This document shows, piece by piece, positions 34,588 to 44,513 of a DNA stretch of 64,000 nt. The stretch is taken from assembly GCA_036389275.1 (NCBI GenBank), contig DASVQE010000048.1, positions 39,143 to 103,142 on the forward strand, written 5' to 3'. Position numbers and translations under genes: made by a program. The notes under the pieces were generated by a model that was given only the letters and a program-made list of their open reading frames with translations, made no database searches and was not told the DNA's origin. Position 1 is the stretch's first letter, and each line of letters begins with the position of its first letter. The DNA comes from QHVT01 sp036389275. Its GTDB lineage: Bacteria > Acidobacteriota > Thermoanaerobaculia > Gp7-AA8.

Positions 34588-35562
34588 ATGGAACGCCGCA
34601 AGCTCGCCTCGCTCGAAGTCTCCGCCCTCGGACTCGGCTGCATGGGGATGTCGGAGTTCTACGGCTCGCACGACGACGCGCAGTCGATCGCCACCATTCA
34701 CCGCGCCCTCGACCTCGGCGTGAACTTCCTCGACACCGCCGATGCCTACGGCCCGTTCGAGAACGAGCGCCTGGTCGGCCGCGCCATCCGCGACCGCCGC
34801 GCCGAAGTGGTGCTGGCCACGAAATTCGGCAACGAGCGCCGCGCCGACGGCAGTTGGGCCGGCATCAACGGCCGTCCCGAGTACGTGCGCGCCGCGTGCG
34901 ATGCCTCGCTGCAGCGCCTCGGCCTCGAGCACATCGATCTCTACTACCAGCACCGCGTCGACGCCAACGTGCCGATCGAAGAAACCGTCGGCGCGATGGC
35001 CGAGCTCGTGCGCGCCGGCAAGGTGCTGCACCTCGGCCTGAGCGAAGCGGCGCCGCAGACCATCCGCCGCGCGCACAAGGTGCATCCCATCACCGCGCTG
35101 CAGACCGAGTACTCACTCTGGAGCCGCGAGCCGGAGGACGAGATCCTGCCGACCGTGCGCGAGCTCGGCATCGGCTTCGTCGCCTACAGCCCGATCGGCC
35201 GCGGCTTTCTCTCCGGACGCATCCGCACCGTCGACGACCTCGAGCCGGACGACTACCGCCGCAACTCGCCGCGCTTCGCCGGCGCGAACTTCGCGAAGAA
35301 CCTCGAGGTGGTGAAGCGCATCGAGGAGCTCGCACGCAGAAAAGGCGTGACGCCGGCGCAGCTCGCGATCGCCTGGCTGCTCACGCGCGGCCGCGACATC
35401 GTCCCGATTCCCGGCAGCCGCTCGATCCAGCACCTCGAGGAGAACGCCGCCGCGACGCGCGTCGAGATCTCGCCGGAAGAGCTGGCGCGCATCGATGAAG
35501 TGGCGCCAAAAGGGGTAGCGGTCGGCGACCGCTACCCCAACATGGCTGCTGTGAATCGTTAG
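34588..35562 (+). CDS. Aldo-keto reductase (AKR13/YajO-like), intact
   Basis: 324 residues of NADPH-dependent carbonyl reductase. Catalytic tetrad elements are visible: Asp and Tyr in FLDTADAYG, Lys in ATKFG, and His in YYQHRVD. The NADPH-binding C-terminal loop is IVPIPGSRSIQHLEEN. It is the complete form of the type whose remnant is at 27636-28196 and shows what that remnant lost. A TATAGT hexamer sits 6 nt before the ATG. The 3' end overlaps the opposing sortilin-like gene by 4 nt. Confidence 0.9.
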   Translation: MERRKLASLEVSALGLGCMGMSEFYGSHDDAQSIATIHRALDLGVNFLDTADAYGPFENERLVGRAIRDRRAEVVLATKFGNERRADGSWAGINGRPEYVRAACDASLQRLGLEHIDLYYQHRVDANVPIEETVGAMAELVRAGKVLHLGLSEAAPQTIRRAHKVHPITALQTEYSLWSREPEDEILPTVRELGIGFVAYSPIGRGFLSGRIRTVDDLEPDDYRRNSPRFAGANFAKNLEVVKRIEELARRKGVTPAQLAIAWLLTRGRDIVPIPGSRSIQHLEENAAATRVEISPEELARIDEVAPKGVAVGDRYPNMAAVNR

Positions 35563-38500
35563 CCGGCGTCGTTGGCCTGATCCCAATCGGCGCGCGCGAG
35601 CGGCTTGATCGGGTCGAGCTTCTGCTTCGCCAGCGCGGCGTTGATCGACGGCAGCTCCTTCGCCGCCCACGCGTCGAAGCTCCGGATGACGTCTCCGAGC
35701 TCGCGCGTCAGCGCGTCGGCGCGTTCCATCTGCGTCTGCGACGGACGGCCTTCGTAGCCGTTGATGTCGCCGTAGAGACGCCCCATGTACTCGCGCAGCC
35801 GCTCCTCACCCGTGATCATGCCGCCTTCCTTCGTGGCGACGATCTTGCGGCGGAGCGTGTCGACCTGCTCGGCCGCGCTGCGCAGCCGCTTGGCCAGCGC
35901 ATCGGTGGCTTTGAGCTTCGAGGCGCGGTTCTCGAGCGCGAGGCGCACGCCGTTGATGCGGTCGACGGCGTACGTCATCTCCGTGAGCTGCCCGTGCAGC
36001 TTCATGGCGAGATCGAACTGCTGCCGCCGCTCCTCGGCGTTGTACGTCACGCGCGGATCGAGCGTCACTTCCAGCGGCATCGTGTAGACGTTCTTGTCCT
36101 TGGTCATGCGCACGGTGTAGTTGCCCGGCAGCACGCGCGGACCGACCGAGACGCCGGGCGCGGCGGAGGCGGCCGTCGGCACCTGCGGCGCCTTCAGACG
36201 CATCGACCAGCCGACGCGATTGAGGCCGCGGCGCTTGCTGCTCGGAATCGTGCTGATCACCTTTCCATCCGGACCGGTCACGTCCATCTTCAGGTCGCCG
36301 AAGATGTGGCGGCGGCGCTGGTAGTAGGTGATCACCGCGTCGTCGGTCGGGTTCGGGCCGACGAATGCGGCGTCGCCGTTCACCCAGCCGCCGAACGCGT
36401 TCACCACCTGCACGGCAGGCTTCGAGCTCATGAACACGACGTCCTTCGACAGCACGTCGGCAGTGAGCGCGCGCAGCGGCGTGATGTCGTCGACGATCCA
36501 GATGCCGCGGCCGTGCGTGGCGATGACGAGGTCGTGATCGCGCGGATGAATGGCCAGGTCGCGCACGGCCACGTTCGGCAGGTCGCCGCCTTTGTACTGC
36601 GCCCACTGCTTGCCGCCGTCGACGGAGATCCAGAGACCGAACTCCGTGCCGAGGTAGAGCAGATCGTGATTGACCGGATCCTCGCGGACCACGTGCGCGT
36701 AGCCGCGCACCGGCGCGTCGGCTGCGACGAGCGCCGTCCAGGTCTTGCCGTAGTCGGTGGTGCGATAGGCGTACGGACGCATGTCGCCGAACGTGTGCAG
36801 GTCGAACGTGGCGTACGCGGTGCCGGCGTCACCGTGGCCCGCGTCGATGTACGAGACCCAGGCGTTCTTCGGCAGGCCGGCGATGTTGCCGACCGTGTTC
36901 GTCCACGACTTGCCGCCGTCGCGCGTCACCTGCACGTTGCCGTCGTCGGTGCCGGCCCAGATCACGTTCGCATCGACCGGCGACTCGGAGATCGCATAGA
37001 TCGTGGTGTGCATCTCGGCCGCGGAGTTGTCGACGGTGACGCCGCCCGACTGCTCCTGCCGCTGCTTGTTCGGATCGTTGGTGGTGAGGTCGGGCGAGAT
37101 GCGGTCCCACGTCTGCCCGTGATCGCGCGAGCGGAAGAGGAACTGCGAGCCGATGTAGATCACGCCCTTCTGCGTCGGGCTGACGTGAATGGGCGTGTTC
37201 CAGTTGAAGCGGAGTTTTCCTTCGTTGTACTGCGGCAGCGGCTTGATGCCGCGCGTCTCGTGCGTCTTGCGATTGACGCGTCCGATCTCGCCGCCCTGTG
37301 CCTCGGCGTAGATGTAGTCATTGTCGGAAGGATCGGCGAAGACCCAGAAGCCGTCGCCGCCGTACATGTTTTCCCAACGGCTGTTCGTAATGCCGCCCGG
37401 GTATTGTGAGTCGCCGACCCACGAGCTGTTGTCCTGCAGTCCGCCATAGACGTGATACGGGCGGTCCATGTCCACGCTGACGTGGTAGAACTGCGAGACC
37501 GGCAGGTTCTCGGCCTTCCACCAGCGGTTGCCGGCGTCATACGAATACCAGACGCCGCCGTCGTCGCCGACGATCAGGTGATCGGTATTCTCGGGATTGA
37601 TCCAGACGTCGTGGAAATCGCCGTGCGCGCCGCCGCTGATGCCGCTGAAGCTCTTGCCGCCGTCATTGCTGACGATGAAGCCGCCGCCCGGTTTGTAGAC
37701 GCGGTTCTCGTCCTTCGGATCGACGATGAGATTCGCAAAATAGAACGGGCGCCAGATCATGGTCTGGCTGCGGTCGCGGGCCTGCCAGGTCTTGCCGCCG
37801 TCGTCGGAGCGATAGAGGCCGTTTTTCGGCGGCTCTGCTTCGATCATCGCGTAGACCACGTTCGAATTCGACGGCGCGACCGTCACGGCCACGCGGCCCC
37901 ACGGTTTTGCCGGCAGGCCGGTGGCTGCCGAAATCTCGTTCCACGTCGAGCCGCCGTCGGTCGATTTATAGAGACCGCTGCCGCTCGGCGCATTGGAGCC
38001 CTGGCCGCCGGAGCGGAACTCCCATCCTTTTCTACGGAAATCCCACAATCCGGCATAGAGCGTCTTCGGATTCTTCTCGTCCATCGACAGCATCGAGCAG
38101 CCGGTGGAGGCATTGGAGCCTTTGAGCACTTTCGTCCACGACTTGCCGCCGTCGGTGGTCTTGTAGACGCCGCGCTCGTCGCTGTCGCTCCAGAGTTTTC
38201 CGGGGACGCAGACGAAGACGGTATTGGTGTCATTCGGATCGACGGCGATCTTGACGATGCGCTCGGATTCTTTGAGGCCGAGGTTGGTCCAGTTGTCGCC
38301 GCCGTCAGTCGATTTGTAAATGCCGTCGCCGATGGAGACGCTGTTGCGCGTCCACGACTCGCCGGTGCCGACCCAGATCACCTTCGGGTTTTTCGGATCG
38401 ATGGTGACGGCGCCGATCGACTGCACCGGCTGCTTGTCGAACACTGGTTTGTACGTCGTGCCGCCATTGACCGACTTCCAGACGCCGCCGCTGGCGGTGC

Positions 38501-39530
38501 CGATGTAGACGGTGAGGCGGTTGCCTTCGCGGACGGCGTCGATGGCGGCGATGCGGCCCGACATCGCCGCGGAGCCGATGTTGCGGGCGCCGAGGCCGGA
38601 GATCGTTTCGCTATCGACCTTGGTCGCGCGCGCCGGCTCGGGCGTCGGCGCGCTGCCGCCGCCGGTGCCCATCGGCGGAGCGCCTCCGCCGCCCGGCGCG
38701 GCGGTGACCGGCTCGTTCTTGGCGAGCTGCTTCTCGGCCTCGCTGCGCGGCAGCGTCTGCGACGCGTCGACCGGCTGTCCCTGTGCGTCGTCCGGCGTCT
38801 GCGCCGCGACCGACGGATGGGCGAAGCGCGCGTTCGGCATCGGGACGTTGACCTCGACCTTCTCGACCGTGATCTGGCTCTTGAACGGGCTGCCCTTCAC
38901 GCCCGACTCCATCGAGTAGGGGATGTACCAGCCGCTGACTTCCTTGTAGTCGCCGTAGGTGGTCTCGAACTCGCGCTCGGCGCCGCGCACCATGCGCTTG
39001 GTCTCGACCTTGATCGGGACGTAGTACTCGGCGTCGATGTAGAACTGATACACGTCGCCGTTCGGCTTGGTGACGCGCAGCTTGTACGCGTCCGTTCCTT
39101 CGACCGTGTCGGTGCCGACGTATTCGACCTTGTTCCCTTTCTCGCGATAGTTGACGAGCGGCCCTTCGAAGTCGGCATCTTCGACGATGCTCTTCATCTC
39201 GTCTTCGCCGAGGGCCTCGGGATCTTTTTTGCCCGCCCACGGCTCGATCTTCCAGCCGGTGCTGCCGTCGTACGCCGTCACGCCGGTGAGGCCCTGCAGC
39301 GTGAACTCCTGGCGCACCTTGGCCGGGCGCTTGTTCTCCTGCACCACCACGGCCTCGAAGCCGCCGCCGCCGTGGAACTTGCCGGTGCGGCGGATGGTGC
39401 GGACGGCATTCATGTGCTCCATCCCGCCGATGGTTTTGATGTAGCGGGCGATGATGTCGTCCGCTGTCTGCGCCGAAACGGACGCAGCAAACAGCAACGC
39501 GCCTGCAAACGCGAGAAAGGCTCTGCGCAT
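35559..39530 (-). CDS. Secreted LolA-like / sortilin-type BNR beta-propeller fusion
   Basis: 1323 residues. A signal peptide (LLFAASVSAQ) leads into a LolA-like lipoprotein-sorting fold (about residues 22-245), then a Gly/Pro-rich linker (250-305). A sortilin/VPS10-type ten-bladed propeller of BNR repeats (Asp-box motifs KSTDGGDNW, KTTDGGKSW, RSDDGGKTW, VTRDGGKSW) extends to about 1080. A C-terminal beta and helical part with KATDALAKRLRSAAEQV (about 1235-1250) closes it. Typical relatives start at the propeller (GLGARNIGSAAMSGR). ATG 39530 is preceded by AAAGGAG; a TTG codon one triplet upstream is an alternative. Function unknown; surface or periplasmic location inferred. Confidence 0.85.
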   Translation of the reverse strand: MRRAFLAFAGALLFAASVSAQTADDIIARYIKTIGGMEHMNAVRTIRRTGKFHGGGGFEAVVVQENKRPAKVRQEFTLQGLTGVTAYDGSTGWKIEPWAGKKDPEALGEDEMKSIVEDADFEGPLVNYREKGNKVEYVGTDTVEGTDAYKLRVTKPNGDVYQFYIDAEYYVPIKVETKRMVRGAEREFETTYGDYKEVSGWYIPYSMESGVKGSPFKSQITVEKVEVNVPMPNARFAHPSVAAQTPDDAQGQPVDASQTLPRSEAEKQLAKNEPVTAAPGGGGAPPMGTGGGSAPTPEPARATKVDSETISGLGARNIGSAAMSGRIAAIDAVREGNRLTVYIGTASGGVWKSVNGGTTYKPVFDKQPVQSIGAVTIDPKNPKVIWVGTGESWTRNSVSIGDGIYKSTDGGDNWTNLGLKESERIVKIAVDPNDTNTVFVCVPGKLWSDSDERGVYKTTDGGKSWTKVLKGSNASTGCSMLSMDEKNPKTLYAGLWDFRRKGWEFRSGGQGSNAPSGSGLYKSTDGGSTWNEISAATGLPAKPWGRVAVTVAPSNSNVVYAMIEAEPPKNGLYRSDDGGKTWQARDRSQTMIWRPFYFANLIVDPKDENRVYKPGGGFIVSNDGGKSFSGISGGAHGDFHDVWINPENTDHLIVGDDGGVWYSYDAGNRWWKAENLPVSQFYHVSVDMDRPYHVYGGLQDNSSWVGDSQYPGGITNSRWENMYGGDGFWVFADPSDNDYIYAEAQGGEIGRVNRKTHETRGIKPLPQYNEGKLRFNWNTPIHVSPTQKGVIYIGSQFLFRSRDHGQTWDRISPDLTTNDPNKQRQEQSGGVTVDNSAAEMHTTIYAISESPVDANVIWAGTDDGNVQVTRDGGKSWTNTVGNIAGLPKNAWVSYIDAGHGDAGTAYATFDLHTFGDMRPYAYRTTDYGKTWTALVAADAPVRGYAHVVREDPVNHDLLYLGTEFGLWISVDGGKQWAQYKGGDLPNVAVRDLAIHPRDHDLVIATHGRGIWIVDDITPLRALTADVLSKDVVFMSSKPAVQVVNAFGGWVNGDAAFVGPNPTDDAVITYYQRRRHIFGDLKMDVTGPDGKVISTIPSSKRRGLNRVGWSMRLKAPQVPTAASAAPGVSVGPRVLPGNYTVRMTKDKNVYTMPLEVTLDPRVTYNAEERRQQFDLAMKLHGQLTEMTYAVDRINGVRLALENRASKLKATDALAKRLRSAAEQVDTLRRKIVATKEGGMITGEERLREYMGRLYGDINGYEGRPSQTQMERADALTRELGDVIRSFDAWAAKELPSINAALAKQKLDPIKPLARADWDQANDAG

Positions 39531-39614
39531 CAATACGTCTCCTTTGAATCGGATGTATACGAAGAAAGCGCCCGAAGGATATCGCGCCCAATCAGTGGAT
39601 ACGCTTCAACTCGG

Positions 39615-42017
39615 TCACAGTTCCGTCTTTCCGGCGAGAAGGCGCGTCACTATCCGTCCGATCGCCACCAGCAGCGCCAGCGCGAGCGCGGCCAGGACCA
39701 CCGTGCGCCAGCGAAGCGCGGTCGACACCGGCTGCAGGCCTTCGCCGGTGAGGACGAAGGCGGCCCAGTAGTGAGGATGGGTGAGGGCGGTCCGGCTTTG
39801 CAGGAACTGGAGCTTGGCGCGGCGGAGTGCTTCAGCGCGTGAAGTACCTCGCTGGAGGTGGTGATAGAAGAGGCGCATGAATGAGGCGGTCGTGGCGTCG
39901 GGGACGCGCCAGAGCGCGGTCACGGTGCTGCGCGCGCCGGCGGCGAGGAACGCGCGGCTGAAGCTCTCGATGCCTTCGCCGCCGAGGAGGCGGCCGCGCT
40001 CGGTGTCGCACGCGCTCAGCACCGCGAGCTCCACGTTCTGGAGCGGCAGCTCGTAGGCCTCGGCGAGAAAAAGATACGTGGCTGCGCCGCCGGGCCGCGC
40101 GGCGGAGAAGAGGATGCGCGACTGCTCGATCGCGCCGGGATCGACGAAGGCGTGGCTGGCGATGTGGAGCAGCGGCGCGTCGCGATGGGCGAGCAGATGC
40201 TCTTTGCGATCGTCGTCGCCGATGTGGAGGATCGACGCGCCTCCGAGCTCGCCGGCGATGTCGCGCACTTCCTTCGCCGATCCCGCGAGTCGCGCGGGCG
40301 CATCGCCCAGCGGCGCGCTGCCGAAGAGTGGATCGGCGAAGGCGCGCAGGATCGTCGTCCACGGCGCGGCGAAGCGATGCGCGCGGCGCGCAGGCCGCAG
40401 CAGCAGCGCGGCGGTGGGCATGTAGGTGACGTCGCGCTGCTCGACCACGCGTCCGTTCGCGAGCGGCAGCAGCTCGAACGGAATCGAGGCGAGCACGCCG
40501 TCGGGCACCACGACGAGATGTCGCGAGGATGGCAGCGGCGGCAGGAGCTGTTTGGCGATCGTCGCCGCGGCCTGCGTCCAGTCGGCGCCGCGCGTCAGCG
40601 CCTCGTCGAGCGCGCGGATCGATGCGGCATCGACGCGAATCGGATGAATCGCCGCGCTCCGCTTCGTCACCGCCACCACCGCCGCGCCGGAGGATGACGT
40701 CCAGTAGTCGAGGAGCAGCGTGTCGTCGTCGAGCGCGTTCTGGATGGCCTGCAGGTCGACGCGTGCGCGCAGGCCGAGGCGCTCGCGCCAGCCGCGTGAG
40801 TGCCCGCGCTCGATCAACTCGAGCAGGTCCGCCGCGCTCGCGTGATGACGGAGGCGCAGCGCGACGAGCGCGTCGATGACTTCGCGCTTGTCGTTGAAGA
40901 AGCCGGTTTTCAGCGACGGCACGCCGATCGAGTCGCGGATCTTCTCGATCACCGCCACCGCGTCGCGCAGGTGGCGCGTGGCCGCGTCGTCGTCGCCGCG
41001 CAGCGCTTCGCAGCGCGCGAGACCGTAGAGCGCCTTCCACTGATCCTCGACCGTCTCGAGCCGCAGCGCGGAGTCGTACGCGGCGCGAAAATCCGCCGCG
41101 GCCTCGTCGGCGCGGCCGAGGCGGAGTGACGTCTCCGCGCCGTAAAGCTGCGCCTGCAGCGCTTCGCGCGCGTTGCCGGTCGCGCTCGCACGGGCGAAGG
41201 CCTCGGCGAACGTCGCCCGCGCCTCCTCGAGCCGCGCCAGGTCGAGGGCGAGCACGATGCCGCGATTCTTCAGCACGCCGAGCTCGCCGTCGACGTGCTG
41301 GTCGCGCGCGAAGATGGCCCGGGCGCGGTCGTAGGCATCGAGCGCCTTGTACGGATCGCCCATGCGGCGATAGAGCACGCCGACGTTCACCAGCATCTGC
41401 GCCTGCTCGTCGTCGCGCAGCTCGGCGGTATCGGCGAGCGCGCGGCGATAGGCGGCGAGCGCCTCGCGATAGCGGCCGAGGCGCTGGTCGAGCGTGGCCC
41501 GGTTCGCGAGGAGGATGCGCGTGCGGCGGCGCGTCCACTCCTCGGCACGATGCGCATCGAGCAGGCGCGACACCGCGTCGTACTCGGCCGCCGCATCGGC
41601 GTAGCGGCCGGTGAAAAAATCGACGCTGGCGAGATTCATCCGCTCTTCGACGATCCCTTCGACATCGCGCGCGGCGCTCGACACGCGCAGCGCCTCGTCG
41701 AACGATGTGCGAGCGGCGGGATAGGCGCCGGCGTAGAGCTGCGCGAGGCCCGCTTCGTTGATGGCCGCCGCCTGGCTCGCCGCATCGCCGAGTTGCGCGT
41801 AGAGCTGCGCGGCGGCACGGGCATCGCGCACCGCGCCGTCGTAGTCGCCGGCGTCGGTCTGTTCCGCGGCCCGATCGAGGAGCCGTTCGGCGGCGGCGCG
41901 ATCGGGCGGCGCCGCGGCGAGCGGAACCGCAAGCGCGAGAAAAATCACCGCGCGATGAAGATTTCTGTTCCGCGCGTGCACTTCGCGTTGTCTCAACAGG
42001 GCAAGAACGAAGGACAT
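39615..42017 (-). CDS. TPR-CHAT domain protein, exported and membrane-anchored
   Basis: 800 residues. An N-terminal hydrophobic segment (residues 23-36, VIFLALAVPLAAA) suggests export. Residues about 40-390 are TPR repeats (AAAINEAGLAQLYAGAY, VNVGVLYRRMGDPYKALDAYDRAR). Residues about 480-760 are the CHAT caspase-like protease domain with catalytic His in LLHIASHAF and Cys in LSACDTERG. A C-terminal transmembrane segment (VVLAALALALLVAIG) follows. CHAT proteases cleave partner proteins after Arg or similar in defence and stress systems. It is divergent from the ECF sigma gene with a shared promoter. Confidence 0.88.
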   Translation of the reverse strand: MSFVLALLRQREVHARNRNLHRAVIFLALAVPLAAAPPDRAAAERLLDRAAEQTDAGDYDGAVRDARAAAQLYAQLGDAASQAAAINEAGLAQLYAGAYPAARTSFDEALRVSSAARDVEGIVEERMNLASVDFFTGRYADAAAEYDAVSRLLDAHRAEEWTRRRTRILLANRATLDQRLGRYREALAAYRRALADTAELRDDEQAQMLVNVGVLYRRMGDPYKALDAYDRARAIFARDQHVDGELGVLKNRGIVLALDLARLEEARATFAEAFARASATGNAREALQAQLYGAETSLRLGRADEAAADFRAAYDSALRLETVEDQWKALYGLARCEALRGDDDAATRHLRDAVAVIEKIRDSIGVPSLKTGFFNDKREVIDALVALRLRHHASAADLLELIERGHSRGWRERLGLRARVDLQAIQNALDDDTLLLDYWTSSSGAAVVAVTKRSAAIHPIRVDAASIRALDEALTRGADWTQAAATIAKQLLPPLPSSRHLVVVPDGVLASIPFELLPLANGRVVEQRDVTYMPTAALLLRPARRAHRFAAPWTTILRAFADPLFGSAPLGDAPARLAGSAKEVRDIAGELGGASILHIGDDDRKEHLLAHRDAPLLHIASHAFVDPGAIEQSRILFSAARPGGAATYLFLAEAYELPLQNVELAVLSACDTERGRLLGGEGIESFSRAFLAAGARSTVTALWRVPDATTASFMRLFYHHLQRGTSRAEALRRAKLQFLQSRTALTHPHYWAAFVLTGEGLQPVSTALRWRTVVLAALALALLVAIGRIVTRLLAGKTEL

Positions 42018-42043
42018 GCGCGACGCTCACTATAATGACTTCG
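42018..42043. promoter_or_regulatory. Overlapping divergent -10 elements (CHAT gene / ECF sigma gene)
   Basis: On the plus strand TATAAT (42031-42036) ends 7 nt before ATG 42044. On the minus strand TATAGT (42034-42029) ends 11 nt before ATG 42017. The two hexamers overlap by 4 nt within ACTATAAT. Neither gene has a Shine-Dalgarno. The position selects ATG 42044 over ATG 42035 as the sigma start, because 42035 lies inside the -10 element. Confidence 0.5.
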
Positions 42044-42652
42044 ATGGACCAGACACCTCCGCGGCCGCCGGAGGCTGCGACTCCGTCAGACGAGACGCTG
42101 TTCCGGCAGTGGCAGCAGGCCGCGGAGCCGGAGAAACGGGCCGCCGCGGAACGTCTCTTCGCGAGCTACTACGAGCGCGTCGCCCGCTGGTCCTTCCGCT
42201 TTACCGGGGACCGCGAGTCGGCGGCGGATCTGGCGCAGGAAGTCTTCCTGAAGGCGCACCGGTCGCTGCAATCGTTCCGTGGCAGCTCGCAGTTCGGTAC
42301 CTGGTTGTACAGCATCGTGCGGAACGAAGCGTTCAACCGCGCGCGGCGCGCGAACGTCGAGCTCGACTCGGAGGAGGCGCTGATCCAGGTGCCGGCGCTG
42401 GGTCCGACTCCGGAGGAGCAGGCCACGGAGCGGAGCTCGTCGGAGCGGCTGCACCGCTTTCTGCGCGATACGCTGGACGAGACCGAGCGCACCGTCTTCA
42501 CATTGCATTACGGCGAGGAAGTGCCGCTGGACGCGATCACGCGGATGCTGCGGCTCGAGAACAGCAGCGGCGCGAAGGCGTACATCGTCAGCGCGAAGCG
42601 CAAACTGGCGCGGGCGGTGGAGAAATTGTTCGTGCGCGGAGAGACGCTGTGA
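42044..42652 (+). CDS. ECF RNA polymerase sigma factor
   Basis: 202 residues. Region 2 includes RLFASYYERVARWSFRFTGD, SAADLAQEVFLKAH and WLYSIVRNEAFNRARR; region 4 includes LDETERTVFTLHYGEEVPL and a C-terminal recognition helix (GAKAYIVSAKRKLARAV). It heads an overlapping operon with a zinc anti-sigma and two secreted proteins (42649 onwards). ATG 42044 is used for the promoter reason given separately; ATG 42035 would add three residues. The likely regulon is envelope or extracellular structure, judging from the cotranscribed genes. Confidence 0.9.
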   Translation: MDQTPPRPPEAATPSDETLFRQWQQAAEPEKRAAAERLFASYYERVARWSFRFTGDRESAADLAQEVFLKAHRSLQSFRGSSQFGTWLYSIVRNEAFNRARRANVELDSEEALIQVPALGPTPEEQATERSSSERLHRFLRDTLDETERTVFTLHYGEEVPLDAITRMLRLENSSGAKAYIVSAKRKLARAVEKLFVRGETL

Positions 42653-43296
42653 GCGACTGGCGAACCGTCCTCGAGCCGACGCCGGAGTGCATCGAGATCG
42701 CCCGTCTCGGCGACGAGCTGACGCCGCGCGAGCGCGAGCATCTGGCCGGCTGCGTCCGCTGCCAGAGCGAGCTCGCGCTGATGTCGGAGGTGATGTCGGA
42801 GGAGAGCTCGCCGGAGTCGCGCGCCATCGCCGCCGAGCTGCGCCGCCGCAACAACATCGCTTCGTTCCGCCCGCGCGTGCCGCGCCTGCTGTATGCCATG
42901 GCCGCCGCGCTCGCCATCGTGGTGGGCACCGGCACCTGGATGCAGTTGCGCGAGCCGTCCGCCGACCTCGGCAGCGCGCCGCCGGTCTATCGCAGCGCCC
43001 GCCTGGAGACCATCGCGCCGTCGGGCGAACTGGCGTCCGCGCCGAATGAACTGCGGTGGAACAGTGTTCCAAAGGTATCGCGCTATCACGTTCGCATCGT
43101 CGAAGTCGACGCGACGGAATTGTGGAGCGCCGACACGGCGGAGACGCACATCGTCCTGCCGCCGCATGTGATCGCGCAGTTTGCCCCCGGAAAGACCCTG
43201 CTGTGGGATGTGAAGGCGATTCGGGGAAACGAGATCGTGGCTGCTTCCGACACGCAGAACGTGCGCGTGTCGGTGTCGCCGAGGAACGACCGATGA
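42649..43296 (+). CDS. Transmembrane zinc anti-sigma factor
   Basis: 215 residues. A ZAS motif (EHLAGCVRC, H-x3-C-x2-C) at about residues 31-38 binds the sigma factor. One transmembrane segment follows at about residues 80-100 (LLYAMAAALAIVVGTGTW). The outer domain looks like a fibronectin/beta-sandwich (NELRWNSVPKVSRYHVRIVE...LLWDVKAIRGNEIV). Start GTG 42649 overlaps the sigma stop (GTGA). Outside signals would be sensed by the beta-sandwich and transmitted to release the ECF factor. Confidence 0.85.
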   Translation: MSDWRTVLEPTPECIEIARLGDELTPREREHLAGCVRCQSELALMSEVMSEESSPESRAIAAELRRRNNIASFRPRVPRLLYAMAAALAIVVGTGTWMQLREPSADLGSAPPVYRSARLETIAPSGELASAPNELRWNSVPKVSRYHVRIVEVDATELWSADTAETHIVLPPHVIAQFAPGKTLLWDVKAIRGNEIVAASDTQNVRVSVSPRNDR

Positions 43297-44441
43297 ACCG
43301 AACTCTCCAACTTGCATTTGCACTGGTCGCGGCACTCGCCGCGCGCGCCGACGGCCCCGGCCTCTCGCTCCGCATCTCCGACGAAGCGGCGCCCGCGGGA
43401 AGCGTCGTGCAGATCAAAGTCGACGTGACCGAGCCGAAGCCGATCTCCACCGGACACGGCCACATCCGTCCGCGCGGCATGGCTTTCATCCGCGGCATCG
43501 TGCTGATGAACGAAGGGCAGGACACCTACGGCGTGGCCATGGTCGACGGTGACGGCATCTCCTTCCGCATCGTCTCGCCGTCCGGCACGTTCGGCACGCC
43601 CGCCGACTATCCGATCCTCGGCATCGCCGGCACGGTCGCCAACGCATCGAGCGGCACCACCTTTCTGCTGACCCTCGATCCGAGCGGCCTCGGCTTCGTC
43701 GATCCCGCCGGCGCCGTCTATCCGACCGAGATCAAAAACGGCACGCTCACCGTCACGCCGGGCGCGATCACCATCGGCGACGTCTCGCCCGGCAGCGCGG
43801 TCGTGCCGGCCGGCGGCGTCGTGCACATCTACGGCGCGAACTTCACGCCGTCGACGCGCCTGCAACTCTCCGAGACCACCATCGCCGAACAGCGCTTCAT
43901 CAGCAGCGGCCAGATCGACGTCGTGGTCGCGCAGACGACGCACATGCACGGCCTGCGCATCCGCGCCCGTAACGACGACAAGAGCGGCGCGCGCTCGGAG
44001 TCGGAGTACTTTTCGTACGAGCGTACGAACGCGATCGGCGCGACCGCCGATCCGCTGTTCAGCAAGACGGTGCCGCTCTTCGCGCGGGCCACGTACACCG
44101 ACGCGGTGATCGAGCTGCCGAAGCGCAGCGCCGGAAAGCGCCGCTCGGTGCGCCCGTCGCGCGGCTCCGGCCCGAGCGTCCGCGCGGGCTTCGCGCTGCA
44201 GAACCTCGCAAGCTCCACCGCCGTCGTGGCCATCGAGCTGCTCGACGCCTTCGGACATCCTTACGCCATCAACACGGTGTCGATCGGGCCCGATCAACAC
44301 CTGGTGCGTGAGATCGGAGAAGTCTTCGGCTTCGTGGCGACGCCGGCGGCGCTCCGCATCCACAGCAACATACCGATCCATCTGCTCGGCCTCGCGGCCG
44401 ATCCAATCACCGGCGACGCGATCCCGCTGGCGCCGCGCTAA
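43293..44441 (+). CDS. Secreted protein with IPT/TIG-like beta domains
   Basis: 382 residues with a signal peptide (ALAARA). The central part (about residues 160-250) resembles an IPT/TIG immunoglobulin-like domain (IGDVSPGSAVVPAGGVVHIYG, ANFTPSTRLQLSE). The N-terminal part may be a cohesin-like beta-sandwich (LSLRISDEAAPAGSVVQIKV). The start ATG overlaps the anti-sigma stop by ATGA. Its location directly after the sigma/anti-sigma pair suggests that it is part of the same envelope or adhesion programme. No catalytic motif. Confidence 0.8.
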   Translation: MNRTLQLAFALVAALAARADGPGLSLRISDEAAPAGSVVQIKVDVTEPKPISTGHGHIRPRGMAFIRGIVLMNEGQDTYGVAMVDGDGISFRIVSPSGTFGTPADYPILGIAGTVANASSGTTFLLTLDPSGLGFVDPAGAVYPTEIKNGTLTVTPGAITIGDVSPGSAVVPAGGVVHIYGANFTPSTRLQLSETTIAEQRFISSGQIDVVVAQTTHMHGLRIRARNDDKSGARSESEYFSYERTNAIGATADPLFSKTVPLFARATYTDAVIELPKRSAGKRRSVRPSRGSGPSVRAGFALQNLASSTAVVAIELLDAFGHPYAINTVSIGPDQHLVREIGEVFGFVATPAALRIHSNIPIHLLGLAADPITGDAIPLAPR

Positions 44442-44513
44442 ATCAACCATTCGGGACCGCCTTCCGGACTGACGTATTGCCGGAGGTGTGTCCAGTCGAC
44501 CCTGGAGGAATTC

